Shown here: positions 51,978-60,760 of the stretch, one piece after another | Position numbering within the stretch: position 1 is the first letter of the stretch | How the letters are laid out: every line of letters begins with the position of its first letter | Program-made: the position numbers and the translations under genes | Origin: Aestuariibius insulae | Lineage (GTDB): Bacteria > Pseudomonadota > Alphaproteobacteria > Rhodobacterales > Rhodobacteraceae | Assembly: GCF_040783535.2 (NCBI RefSeq) | Contig: NZ_JBFONW020000002.1 | Location: 248,001-312,000, forward strand | Length of the DNA stretch: 64,000 nt | Reading direction: 5' to 3' | Notes under the pieces: model-generated | Database searches by the model: none | What the model was told of the DNA's origin: nothing | What the model saw: the letters and a program-made list of their open reading frames with translations, nothing else

Positions 51978-52619
51978 ATGGCTAGACGCGGACTTCTGAT
52001 CGTTTTGTCATCGCCGTCCGGGGCAGGAAAATCGACGCTCACCAAACGTCTGCGGGAATGGGACCCTTCCCTGACCTTCTCGATCTCCGCGACCACTCGT
52101 AATCCGCGCCCTCGGGAAATGGATGGGCGGGACTACCATTTCATCGATGATACCGCCTTTCGCAAGCTTGTGAGCGACGGTCAGATGCTTGAACATGCGC
52201 ATGTCTTCGGCAACTTTTATGGATCCCCGAAGGCGCCCGTTGAAGAGGCAATCAACAACGGTCGAGACGTCATTTTCGACATTGACTGGCAGGGCGCTCA
52301 ACAGATTGCGAACTCAGCGCTGAACCAGCATGTTCTGTCCATCTTCGTGCTACCGCCATCAATTGAAGAGCTGCGGCGACGACTGATCGCTCGGGGACAG
52401 GACAGCGCGGACGTTATCGCCAAACGGATGCAGAAAAGCTGGGACGAGATAAGCCATTGGGACGGCTACGATTACGTTCTCATAAACGACGATCTGGATC
52501 TGACGCAGCAGAAGTTGGAGACGATCGTCAGTGCCGAACGGCTAAGACGAAGCCAGCAACCGGATCTTCTCGCTCATGTTCGAGATCTCCAGTCCCAGTT
52601 CGAGGAGGAGTCGGCTTGA
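51978..52619 (+). CDS. gmk: guanylate kinase
   Basis: The 213-residue enzyme phosphorylates GMP/dGMP to GDP/dGDP. The P-loop is LSSPSGAGKSTL; GMP binding uses SATTRNPRPREMDGRDYHF and HVFGNFYGSP; the lid region has RRLIARGQDSADVI. Length is typical. It follows yicC by three bases. The TGA stop overlaps the TTG start of the carbonic anhydrase gene. With guaA elsewhere in the window it serves guanine nucleotide synthesis. Confidence 0.97.
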   Translation: MARRGLLIVLSSPSGAGKSTLTKRLREWDPSLTFSISATTRNPRPREMDGRDYHFIDDTAFRKLVSDGQMLEHAHVFGNFYGSPKAPVEEAINNGRDVIFDIDWQGAQQIANSALNQHVLSIFVLPPSIEELRRRLIARGQDSADVIAKRMQKSWDEISHWDGYDYVLINDDLDLTQQKLETIVSAERLRRSQQPDLLAHVRDLQSQFEEESA

Positions 52620-53140
52620 CCGTTTACGCCCTAGGAGACAAGCGTCCCCAGATTGTGGAAGACGTCTGGATTGCACCGGATGCCAATGTCATCGGGGATG
52701 TCCAACTTGAGAAGGACGTCTCGGTCTGGTTCGGGTCGACCTTGCGGGGGGATAACGAACTGATCCACGTTGGAGCAGGCACAAATATTCAGGAAAACTG
52801 CGTTCTTCACACGGATATGGGCTTTCCCATCGAGATCGGTCCGGGATGTACCATCGGGCACAAGGCGATGTTGCACGGGTGCGTGATCGGGCCGAACAGC
52901 CTCGTCGGCATGGGCGCGACGATCCTGAATGGTGCCCGGATCGGTCAGAATTGCCTCATCGGCGCTGGTGCGTTGATTACGGAGGGAAAGGAAATCGCGG
53001 ATGGCTCGCTTGTTCTGGGCGCACCTGGAAAGATCATTCGCTCTCTCGACGATCAAGCTATTCAGGCGCTCAAAGCCTCGGCTCTTCACTATCAGGAACG
53101 AATGCGTTTGTTCCGGCAGAAACTCGAGGTCATCGAATGA
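52616..53140 (+). CDS. gamma carbonic anhydrase family protein
   Basis: The 174-residue protein is a left-handed beta-helix of hexapeptide repeats (for example VIGDVQLEKDVSVWFGSTLRGD, INGARIGQNCLIGAGALI-type turns). The His residues of the metal site are seen in LHTDMG, TIGHKAMLHGC. Members bind zinc or iron; some hydrate carbon dioxide, others act only as assembly factors. The start is TTG 52616, with GGAGGAG seven bases before it, overlapping the gmk stop by four bases. The end overlaps the PLP enzyme's ATG by four bases. Confidence 0.9.
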   Translation: MTVYALGDKRPQIVEDVWIAPDANVIGDVQLEKDVSVWFGSTLRGDNELIHVGAGTNIQENCVLHTDMGFPIEIGPGCTIGHKAMLHGCVIGPNSLVGMGATILNGARIGQNCLIGAGALITEGKEIADGSLVLGAPGKIIRSLDDQAIQALKASALHYQERMRLFRQKLEVIE

Positions 53141-54312
53141 GGAAAAAGCAGTCTATTGTCCGCCGAACGCCTGTTCCTCATTCGAGTTCAGTCCCTCTGG
53201 TGACGCCGCTCATGCCATCGGTCGTCTACCGGAGCGCCTCTCCGGATGCGATTGACGCGCAGTACGACGGAACGGCCCCGGGATACGTATATGCCAGAGA
53301 GGGGCATCCCAATGCCGACGTCTTGGCGCACAAGATTGATATGCTGGAAGGAGCCGAAGGCGGTCTGATTTTTGGATCCGGCATGGCTGCTATCACGGGT
53401 GCCCTCCTAGGTTGCGTGAAGGCTGGCGACCATGTGCTAGGCGGCAATCAACTATACGGACGCTGCTTGAGGATGATGGCGCAGGAACTGCCAGCGCTCG
53501 GGATTGAAACCGGTCTTGCCGATCCGACCGATGCTCAGGCGATGAGGGCGGCGGTAAAACCCAATACCAAAGCAATCCTCATCGAAGTGGTCTCGAACCC
53601 GACATTAAGAATTGCAGATATCTCTGGGATCTCGCAACTTGCAAAAGACATCGGCGCACTGCTGATCGTCGACAATACGTTCACAACGCCGCGAAGCTTC
53701 AGGCCTTTCGAGTATGGCGCGGATGTGGTCGTCCATTCTGTGACAAAGCTGCTGGCGGGGCATTCGGATGTGACGCTCGGCTACGTCGCCGCGAAGGATC
53801 CCGAACGGCTGGAGGCAATCGAAGGCATCTGGGCCACGTTTGGGCTGACGCCGAGCCCTTTTGATTGCTGGCTTGCAGAGCGCGGTCTTCACTCTTTCGA
53901 ATTGCGCTTCGATCGCGCTCAGGAGAATGCGGCGCGGCTCGCCGATGCATTGGCAGGACATCGCCATGTCACGAAAGTTCTCTATCCGGGTCGGCCTGAT
54001 CATCCTGACTTCGACAGAGCTGAGAAGCTGCTGAAGGGGCAGGGGGGAAATATGGTAAGTTTCATCATCGATGGAGGCAGGACTCAGGCCAACGCACTGA
54101 CCAAAGCCGCGCCGAACATCGCCTTTGCCCCAACCCTCGGCGATATCGGAACCACGCTGTCCCATCCGCCAAGCTCCTCTCACCGCGCCCTTAGCGAAAG
54201 CGAGCGAGCCGCTCTTGGAATTTCGGAGGGGTTCTTTCGGGTCTCGGTCGGAATCGAAGATCCCGACCTCCTGATCGAAGAACTGTCGGCAGCGATCGAT
54301 GCAAGCGTTTAG
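53137..54312 (+). CDS. trans-sulfuration family PLP-dependent enzyme (Cys/Met metabolism)
   Basis: The 391-residue protein belongs to the cystathionine gamma-synthase/beta-lyase/O-acetylhomoserine sulfhydrylase family. Family motifs are YAREGHPNADVL, FGSGMAAITGALL, the pyridoxal-Lys in VVVHSVTKLLAGHSDVTLG and the C-terminal GIEDPDLLIEEL. The exact reaction (gamma-synthase, gamma-lyase or beta-lyase) cannot be told from these. The ATG at 53137 overlaps the carbonic anhydrase stop, placing it last in the yicC-gmk operon. Its stop overlaps that of the convergent hypothetical gene by three to four bases. Confidence 0.9.
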   Translation: MRKKQSIVRRTPVPHSSSVPLVTPLMPSVVYRSASPDAIDAQYDGTAPGYVYAREGHPNADVLAHKIDMLEGAEGGLIFGSGMAAITGALLGCVKAGDHVLGGNQLYGRCLRMMAQELPALGIETGLADPTDAQAMRAAVKPNTKAILIEVVSNPTLRIADISGISQLAKDIGALLIVDNTFTTPRSFRPFEYGADVVVHSVTKLLAGHSDVTLGYVAAKDPERLEAIEGIWATFGLTPSPFDCWLAERGLHSFELRFDRAQENAARLADALAGHRHVTKVLYPGRPDHPDFDRAEKLLKGQGGNMVSFIIDGGRTQANALTKAAPNIAFAPTLGDIGTTLSHPPSSSHRALSESERAALGISEGFFRVSVGIEDPDLLIEELSAAIDASV

Positions 54313-54707
54313 GCTTGTTCTCTGACCCGGAGATCGTCGTTGAGAACGAGGATGTCGAAATCAATGCCGGGAACCTGCTGGCGAACCTCGGTGACAATTA
54401 TGTCGACTGACGGAACATCGTCGCAAAGAGCGCGGTAGCGACCTGTGAACTCAAACATCTCAAGCTTTGTCGCAACATCGATCACATCAAAGCCGGGGCC
54501 AAGCAGTCCAGATAGCACAATATCTGGCTGCTTTTCCTCAAGGCACGCCTCGTCTAGCGCTTGGAAACCCACGAAATGAATTCCAGACGCCTCAGGAAGT
54601 CGCCGGCCATCACGGCGCCACCTGTTCATGTCCCCAATGACGAGCATGACGGGGGGATCTTGAGTGTCGGACACGTCGCGCAAACTCCAGTTAAACAGCG
54701 GTTTCAT
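54309..54707 (-). CDS. hypothetical protein (132 aa)
   Basis: I do not recognise a family. The 132-residue sequence has alternating beta-like strands and helices (VMLVIGDMNRW, IHFVGFQALDEACLEEKQPDIVLSGLLGPGFDVIDVATKLEMF-like order, VDIIVTEVRQQVPGIDFDILVL), resembling a receiver-like alpha/beta fold without a clear phospho-Asp pocket. No signal peptide or membrane segment. It is divergent from phoR and ends within the stop of the convergent PLP-enzyme gene. The ribosome site before its ATG is weak. Confidence 0.6.
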   Translation of the reverse strand: MKPLFNWSLRDVSDTQDPPVMLVIGDMNRWRRDGRRLPEASGIHFVGFQALDEACLEEKQPDIVLSGLLGPGFDVIDVATKLEMFEFTGRYRALCDDVPSVDIIVTEVRQQVPGIDFDILVLNDDLRVREQA

Positions 54708-54838
54708 CTTTCTGCTTGAACCCCGCGGCTACGATATGGCGTAAGCGGGGCAATACAAATAGCTGAAACATGCCCCTCACCTATAGAGAGGCGAGCTGTA
54801 CAATCTGATGCGACGCCACGACGCATCGCGACAGGACT

Positions 54839-55885
54839 GTGTTCTCGATGGATACATTGATGGGCTTTGCGGAGGCTATTCCCCTCCCTGTCGTTATCAT
54901 CGGTGATGATGAGCGGATCGTAGTCGCTAACGATCCCGCGATGAAGCTTCTTGGTTCGGTCGAAATCGGACGACATTACATCACCGCGTTGCGCCAACCG
55001 GCACTTCTCGATGCCATTGAACAGACTTTCAAGGACCGCAAACCCACGGCTTCGCGCTATCTTGGTGGTGAGGCCGGGCGGGATACCACATGGGCCGTTT
55101 CTGTCGCGCCGACCTCCGCGAAGGATCGACTCTCGATCGTGCTGACCTTCGAAGATGTGACGGCGATGGAGACCGCCGGGCAAATGCGCCGCGATTTCGT
55201 GGCGAATGTCAGTCATGAATTGCGAACTCCACTCACAGCTCTCCTCGGCTTTATCGAGACGCTCGGAGGGGCCGCAAAGGACGATCCTCAAGCTCAGAGA
55301 AAATTCCTGGGTATAATGGAGAAGGAAGCGAGCCGTATGTCGCGGCTGGTCGAGGATCTTTTGTCCTTAAGCCGGGTGGAGCAGGACGAACGTCTCCGGC
55401 CAACCGAAACTGTCGACTTGTGCTCAGTTGTCAGATCGTCCGCTGCAGCTCTTGAGCCGGTCGCTCGCGCACGGGATAGCACCATCAACATGTTGCTGCC
55501 TGACGAGCAGATGATGATACCCGGAGACACGGATCAACTAAGACAGGTTTTCACAAATCTGATCGAGAACGCCGTCAAATACGGGAAGGATTGCGGACAC
55601 GTAACGGTACGACTTTCGGTGTCAGATGAGGAATCGGTCCTATTGGGGCCGGGCGTCCGGGTCGATGTGATTGACGATGGCGAGGGGATCCCGTCGTTTC
55701 ACATTCCCCGTCTGACAGAGCGCTTCTACCGTGCCGACAGCCATCGCTCCCGTGCACTTGGCGGAACGGGGCTTGGATTGGCTATCGTCAAGCATATCGT
55801 GAACAGACACAGGGGCCGACTTCGCATCAAGAGTGAGAAAGGCAAGGGCAGTCAGTTCTCTATTATCCTGCCAGTAACACCTTGA
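54839..55885 (+). CDS. phoR: phosphate regulon sensor kinase PhoR (no membrane segment)
   Basis: The 348-residue histidine kinase controls PhoB. An N-terminal PAS domain (about residues 10-120, LPVVIIGDDERIVVAND) is followed directly by the H-box DFVANVSHELRTPLTALLGF and the ATPase domain (LIENAVKYG, DDGEGIP, GGTGLGLAIV). Unlike E. coli PhoR there is no hydrophobic segment, so it would be soluble or held by Pst/PhoU. The GTG at 54839 has AGGA six bases upstream; the ATG at 54848 is the alternative. It stands upstream of pstS with no Pho box of its own. Confidence 0.92.
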   Translation: MFSMDTLMGFAEAIPLPVVIIGDDERIVVANDPAMKLLGSVEIGRHYITALRQPALLDAIEQTFKDRKPTASRYLGGEAGRDTTWAVSVAPTSAKDRLSIVLTFEDVTAMETAGQMRRDFVANVSHELRTPLTALLGFIETLGGAAKDDPQAQRKFLGIMEKEASRMSRLVEDLLSLSRVEQDERLRPTETVDLCSVVRSSAAALEPVARARDSTINMLLPDEQMMIPGDTDQLRQVFTNLIENAVKYGKDCGHVTVRLSVSDEESVLLGPGVRVDVIDDGEGIPSFHIPRLTERFYRADSHRSRALGGTGLGLAIVKHIVNRHRGRLRIKSEKGKGSQFSIILPVTP

Positions 55886-55902
55886 GGATCAAGAGCGACC
55901 GC

Positions 55903-55935
55903 CTGTCATAAAACTCTTACAATACTGTCACAAAA
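55903..55935 (+). promoter_or_regulatory. Pho box upstream of pstS
   Basis: Three 11-base direct repeats in a row: CTGTCAT-AAAA (55903-55913), CTCTTAC-AATA (55914-55924), CTGTCAC-AAAA (55925-55935). The 7+4 layout and CTGTCA core match the known PhoB site. It ends 75 bases before the pstS start. Confidence 0.88.
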
Positions 55936-56010
55936 GAGAATCTGCGCAGACCTATTCCACGATCTGACGGCTAACTGCCTAGCCGCAATCTGACACAACA
56001 GGAGTTCTTC

Positions 56011-57057
56011 ATGTCCTTCACGAAGCTTACCGTTTCGTCGCTGGCGATTGTTGCGTGTGCCACTATGGCCTCTGCTCAATCGCGCGAGAATGTCCAGATC
56101 GCTGGATCCTCGACTGTGCTACCTTACGCCTCGATCGTCGCCGAGGCATTTGGCGAGAACTTCGACTTCCCCACTCCGGTCGTTGAATCAGGTGGCTCCT
56201 CCGCGGGTCTCAAGCGCTTCTGTGAAGGTGTCGGTGAAAACACGATCGATATCGCGAACGCGTCCCGGCCGATCCGCGAAGGCGAGATTGAGGTATGCGC
56301 CGCATCGGGCGTGACCGACATCATCGAAGTTCGCATCGGCTATGACGGTATCGTCTTTGCCAGCCAAACCGATGGTCCCGCCTTCACCGAATTCCAGCCC
56401 GCGCAGTGGTATCGGGCGATGGCCGCCGAGATCCCTCAGGACGGCGCGATGGTTGCGAACCCGAACGCGAACTGGAGCCAGATCGACGACAGTTTGCCCG
56501 ATGCGGAAATCATCGCCTTCATTCCGGGAACCAAGCACGGCACACGCGAAGTCTTCGAAGAGCAGGTGATCCTGCAGGGCTGCGAAGACAGCGGCGCGAT
56601 GGAACAGATCATGGAGATCAATGGCGGCGACGAAGATGCAACCGAAGAAGCTTGCATGGCAGTCCGCTCTGACGGCGTCGCCGTCGATATTGATGGCGAC
56701 TATACTGAGACACTCGCTCGGATCGACAGCAACCCGAACGGCGTCGGCGTGTTCGGTCTCGCATTCTACGAGAACAACACCGACAAGCTGAAAGTCGCGA
56801 CCATGGGCGGCGTCGAGCCGACGACTGAAACCATTGCTGCCGGCGACTATCCGGTGTCTCGCCCGCTCTACTTCTATATCAAAAAGGCCCATATCGGCGT
56901 GATCCCCGGCCTGAAGGAATTCGCGGCCTTCTTCGTATCGGACGAGATTGCAGGACCGTCCGGACCTCTTGCTCAATATGGGCTGGTCGCTGATCCGGAA
57001 CTAGCCGAGACCCAAGGCAAGATCGACAGCGAGACGACAATGTCGGAATCGATGTAA
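56011..57057 (+). CDS. pstS: phosphate ABC transporter substrate-binding protein PstS
   Basis: The 348-residue periplasmic protein binds phosphate. A signal peptide ends at ATMASA|Q (residue 22). The ligand loops are IAGSSTVLPYA and ESGGSSAGLKRFCEG, and the DIANASRPI motif is typical of the alphaproteobacterial PstS group with larger length. An AGGAG ribosome site lies before the ATG. A Pho box precedes it and a 9+4 bp stem-loop follows it before pstC, as expected for an abundant binding protein in an operon with less-needed membrane subunits. Confidence 0.96.
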   Translation: MSFTKLTVSSLAIVACATMASAQSRENVQIAGSSTVLPYASIVAEAFGENFDFPTPVVESGGSSAGLKRFCEGVGENTIDIANASRPIREGEIEVCAASGVTDIIEVRIGYDGIVFASQTDGPAFTEFQPAQWYRAMAAEIPQDGAMVANPNANWSQIDDSLPDAEIIAFIPGTKHGTREVFEEQVILQGCEDSGAMEQIMEINGGDEDATEEACMAVRSDGVAVDIDGDYTETLARIDSNPNGVGVFGLAFYENNTDKLKVATMGGVEPTTETIAAGDYPVSRPLYFYIKKAHIGVIPGLKEFAAFFVSDEIAGPSGPLAQYGLVADPELAETQGKIDSETTMSESM

Positions 57058-57064
57058 GACTTAA

Positions 57065-57095
57065 CTGGGCGGACGCGTCTGACGCATCCGCCCAG
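57065..57095 (+). other. stem-loop between pstS and pstC
   Basis: CTGGGCGGA (57065-57073) pairs with TCCGCCCAG (57087-57095); inside, after one C-A mismatch, GCGT pairs with ACGC around a CTG loop. There is no T-run. It is placed to stabilise pstS mRNA or partly block read-through. Confidence 0.7.
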
Positions 57096-57144
57096 CTCCA
57101 AACGACGATGACGACGCAGATTTGACCGGATCCGAGGCGCCTTG

Positions 57145-58605
57145 ATGTCCACACCGACCCTTGTTCTGGTCCTTCTCGCCATCGGGATCGCTGGCTTCTT
57201 CGTCGTTCGGCGCAGGGCGCTTCTGTCGGCCGATGGCGATGCGAGAAACCTACACTCCCTTCCATTCTACTACGGCTCCAACGCGTTCATCTTCGCGTGC
57301 ATCCCAGCCTTCCTATTGATGATCGTTTGGCTTGTTCTACAGCCAATCCTCATCAATACCGCTGTCTCGCGCTCCATTTCCGACGATGCCATTTCGGCGG
57401 GTTCATCGCGTACATTGATGATGAGCGATATCAGGCGGGTTGCCGATGGACTGACAACGGCGGTCGACGAAGGTCAGATGACCGAAGAGACAGCTCGCGA
57501 TATGCGGGTCGAGCTTACAAACGTCCGCGACCTGTTGGGAGAAGTCGGCGTCGCTCTTGGTTCAAACGTGACAGAGACCACCTTGACCGCCGCTCAGCAG
57601 TATCGGTTGCTTGATGCGCGGTACAACTTGATCATGACGTTGGTCGTTCTGACCCTCGCAGCTAGCGGTTTGACATTTGCCTATCTACGGACCGACAGAG
57701 ATTTCAGAGCGCGAAATACAGTTGAGACAACGGTCAGGGGGATCCTGATCTTTGCGTCGACCATTGCGATCCTGACGACAGTCGGCATCATCCTCTCCTT
57801 GCTGTTCGAGACGATCAACTTTTTCCGGCAATATAGCTGGACAGATTTCTTTTTCTCAGCGACGTGGTCGCCCAACTTTCGCGGCAACTCCGATCTTGGG
57901 ATCCTCCCCCTGTTGTGGGGCACTCTTTACATCTCTTTCATCGCTTTGCTCGTCGCGGTTCCAGTCGGGCTCTTTGCTGCGATCTATCTGTCGGAATACG
58001 CAGGGCCACGACTTAGATCGATCGCAAAGCCGGCGATTGAGATCCTCGCGGGTATTCCCACAATCGTATATGGCCTCTTTGCGCTCGTGACTGTCGGCCC
58101 GTTTCTCCGCGACTACTTTGCGCAGCCAACCGGTTTCGGCGACAGCGCTTCCTCTGTGCTGACGGCCGGTTTGGTGATGGGGATCATGCTCATTCCATTC
58201 GTATCCTCCTTGTCGGACGATATCATCAACGCCGTCCCGCAATCCTTGCGCGATGGATCTTTGGGGTTGGGTGCGACCCAATCCGAAACGATCCGGCAGG
58301 TGATCATACCGGCTGCCCTGCCTGGTATCGTCGGGGCGATCCTTCTTGCCGCGTCCCGGGCAATCGGCGAGACGATGATTGTGGTTCTCGGGGCGGGCGC
58401 GGCTGCAAGGCTCTCGCTCAATCCGTTCGAAGCGATGACCACCGTGACGGTCAAGATCGTCAGCCAGCTGACAGGGGACACCGATTTCGCCTCGCCTGAG
58501 ACGCTGGTTGCATTCGCGCTTGGCCTGACGCTCTTCGTAATGACGCTTGGCCTGAACGTCATCGCTCTCGTGATCGTGCGCAAATACCGGGAGCAGTATG
58601 AATGA
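57145..58605 (+). CDS. pstC: phosphate ABC transporter permease PstC
   Basis: The 486-residue inner membrane subunit has an enlarged N-terminal part with extra hydrophobic segments (about 5-25, 45-70, 160-180, 200-225) before the standard permease core. The core has LLWGTLYISFIALLVAVPVGLFAAIYLSEYA and the coupling loop SLRDGSLGLGATQSETI. Long PstC forms are usual in this group. ATG 57145 has GAGG ten bases upstream; TTG 57142 is just before it. The end overlaps pstA by four bases. Confidence 0.95.
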   Translation: MSTPTLVLVLLAIGIAGFFVVRRRALLSADGDARNLHSLPFYYGSNAFIFACIPAFLLMIVWLVLQPILINTAVSRSISDDAISAGSSRTLMMSDIRRVADGLTTAVDEGQMTEETARDMRVELTNVRDLLGEVGVALGSNVTETTLTAAQQYRLLDARYNLIMTLVVLTLAASGLTFAYLRTDRDFRARNTVETTVRGILIFASTIAILTTVGIILSLLFETINFFRQYSWTDFFFSATWSPNFRGNSDLGILPLLWGTLYISFIALLVAVPVGLFAAIYLSEYAGPRLRSIAKPAIEILAGIPTIVYGLFALVTVGPFLRDYFAQPTGFGDSASSVLTAGLVMGIMLIPFVSSLSDDIINAVPQSLRDGSLGLGATQSETIRQVIIPAALPGIVGAILLAASRAIGETMIVVLGAGAAARLSLNPFEAMTTVTVKIVSQLTGDTDFASPETLVAFALGLTLFVMTLGLNVIALVIVRKYREQYE

Positions 58606-59936
58606 CCGACACCGCATCATCGGCGCCCGAGAGCAGGGGATCACTGCTCACCGAAGACAAGCGAACAAAGCGCCGGAACGCCGCCGAGGCCCGCTTTAAG
58701 GCCTATGGTCTTGGCGCCATAGGCATAGCATTCGCGGCTCTTGTACTTCTTCTGACATCCATCCTGCTGAATGGCCTCTCGTCCTTTCAGCAGGCGTTTA
58801 TCACGATCGATGTCCCCTTATCTGCAGAGGCGCTAGATAAGGACGGAGATGGGCAACTGGACTCGATCACGACGTTCACTGTCAAACCCATACTCGAGCA
58901 GGCCCTCCTCGCAGAGGTCGACGCGTTGAACCTCCGCCCGGTGGATATGCCTGATGCGGATATCGGTCGGATGATATCGGGCGAGGCTCCTGCGACCTTT
59001 CTCGATTTCGTCAGAAGCAATCAGGATCTCATCGGCGAGAGTGTGACGTTCAATCTTCTCGCAAACGGTCGGATCGATGGATTTCTGAAGGACCGCGTCT
59101 CGATGGAAAGTGCGACACGTGATTCAAACGTGACGCCGGATCAGCTCATTCTCACAAATCTGCTCGTCGAAAACGACGTCATCGAAAAGCGGTTCAACTG
59201 GGACTTCCTCACCAACCCGGACGCCTCGGAAAACCGGCCCGAAGCGGCCGGGCTTGGTGTTGCGATCATCGGGTCGCTTTACATGATGATCGTCGTGCTG
59301 GTGTTGGCACTACCAATCGGCGTCGCTGCCTCGATCTATCTCGAGGAGTTCGCGCCCAAGAACAGGTTCACCGACATCATCGAGGTGAATATCGCCAACC
59401 TCGCCGCCGTTCCGTCCATTGTCTACGGTATCCTGGGGCTTGCCATTTTCATCAACTTCGCTGGTCTGCCGCAATCCTCTCCTTTGGTCGGCGGTTTGGT
59501 CCTCACACTGATGACGCTCCCAACGATCATCATTGCAACTCGTGCTGCACTAAAGTCGGTCCCACCTTCGATCAGGGACGCTGCCCTAGGCGTGGGCGCT
59601 TCGAAGATGCAGACCGTATTCCATCATGTCCTGCCGCTTGCGGCGCCTGGTATCCTGACAGGGACGATCATAGGTCTTGCGCAGGCGTTGGGCGAAACAG
59701 CGCCGCTTTTGCTGATCGGTATGGTTGCCTTCGTGCGCGAATATCCTGACTTGGGGCTGGAAGGCTTTACTGACCCGGCAACCGCGCTCCCGGTTCAGGT
59801 CTACAACTTCACCCAGCGCGCGGATCCAGCGTTTGTCGAACGCGCTTCAGGAGCAATCATAACGCTCCTTGTCTTTCTCGTCTTCATGAACGCCGTGGCG
59901 ATCTTCCTCCGCCGCCGCTTTGAACGCCGCTGGTAG
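58602..59936 (+). CDS. pstA: phosphate ABC transporter permease PstA with N-terminal DUF3333 region
   Basis: The 444-residue permease pairs with PstC. Between the first membrane segment (about 30-57) and the core (from about 220) is a long extracytoplasmic DUF3333-type region of about 160 residues. It contains DKDGDGQLD, which fits the DxDxDG calcium-loop pattern. The core has VIGSLYMMIVVLVLALPIGVAASIYL-type helices and the coupling loop SIRDAALGVGASKMQTVFHHVLP. The ATG overlaps the pstC stop. Confidence 0.94.
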   Translation: MTDTASSAPESRGSLLTEDKRTKRRNAAEARFKAYGLGAIGIAFAALVLLLTSILLNGLSSFQQAFITIDVPLSAEALDKDGDGQLDSITTFTVKPILEQALLAEVDALNLRPVDMPDADIGRMISGEAPATFLDFVRSNQDLIGESVTFNLLANGRIDGFLKDRVSMESATRDSNVTPDQLILTNLLVENDVIEKRFNWDFLTNPDASENRPEAAGLGVAIIGSLYMMIVVLVLALPIGVAASIYLEEFAPKNRFTDIIEVNIANLAAVPSIVYGILGLAIFINFAGLPQSSPLVGGLVLTLMTLPTIIIATRAALKSVPPSIRDAALGVGASKMQTVFHHVLPLAAPGILTGTIIGLAQALGETAPLLLIGMVAFVREYPDLGLEGFTDPATALPVQVYNFTQRADPAFVERASGAIITLLVFLVFMNAVAIFLRRRFERRW

Positions 59937-59948
59937 GAGGATTATCCC

Positions 59949-60749
59949 TTGGAAGACATGCATGTTATGACCAGTGCCATGAGCACGCAAAACGACACCA
60001 AGATCTCTGCCCGCAATGTGCAGGTCTACTATGCCGACAACCACGCCATCAAAGATGTCGACGTCGATATTCAAGACAAGACCGTGACCGCATTTATCGG
60101 GCCATCGGGCTGCGGCAAGTCTACTTTTCTTAGATGTATCAACCGGATGAATGACACAATTGATATTGCGCGGTTCGAGGGCGACATCCGGATCGATGGT
60201 GAGGATATCTACGACAAGAAGGTCGATCCCGTCCAACTCCGTGCCAAAGTCGGGATGGTCTTTCAGAAACCGAACCCCTTTCCAAAATCGATCTACGACA
60301 ACGTTGCCTACGGACCGAAGATCCACGGTCTGGCCAAGAACAAGGCAGATCTTGATGACATCGTTGAAAAGGCGCTGCGCCGTGGCGCAATCTGGGACGA
60401 GGTCAAAGACCGCCTGGATGCGCCCGGTACAGGTCTATCAGGAGGCCAGCAGCAGCGGCTTTGCATTGCCCGCGCCGTCGCGACAGAGCCAGAGATTCTC
60501 CTGATGGACGAGCCCTGTTCGGCTCTCGATCCGATCGCCACCGCGCAGGTCGAGGAACTGATCGATGAGCTGCGCCAGAATTACTCGTTGGTGATCGTAA
60601 CGCACTCGATGCAGCAGGCCGCCCGCGTCAGTCAGAAAACGGCCTTCTTCCATCTTGGTTATCTCGTCGAATATGACGATACGGATACGATTTTCAACAG
60701 ACCCAAAGACAATCGCACGGAGAGCTACATCTCCGGCAAAATCGGTTGA
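59949..60749 (+). CDS. pstB: phosphate ABC transporter ATPase PstB
   Basis: The 266-residue ATPase drives phosphate import. Walker A is IGPSGCGKSTFLRCINRMND, a PstB hallmark; signature LSGGQQQRLCIARA; Walker B ILLMDEPCSALDP; switch His in VIVTHSMQQAARVS. AGGAGG lies eight bases before a TTG at 59949, so TTG is the likely start; ATGs at 59958, 59967 and 59979 are possible. The stop overlaps the possible TTG start of phoU. Confidence 0.96.
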   Translation: MEDMHVMTSAMSTQNDTKISARNVQVYYADNHAIKDVDVDIQDKTVTAFIGPSGCGKSTFLRCINRMNDTIDIARFEGDIRIDGEDIYDKKVDPVQLRAKVGMVFQKPNPFPKSIYDNVAYGPKIHGLAKNKADLDDIVEKALRRGAIWDEVKDRLDAPGTGLSGGQQQRLCIARAVATEPEILLMDEPCSALDPIATAQVEELIDELRQNYSLVIVTHSMQQAARVSQKTAFFHLGYLVEYDDTDTIFNRPKDNRTESYISGKIG

Positions 60750-60760
60750 GGACGCAGGTC

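Noticed and set aside
54721..54750. CCCCGC...GCGGGG inverted repeat between the hypothetical gene and phoR
   Set aside because: Only 6 bp arms with an 18-base loop in GC-rich DNA; could be chance, so not listed as a feature.
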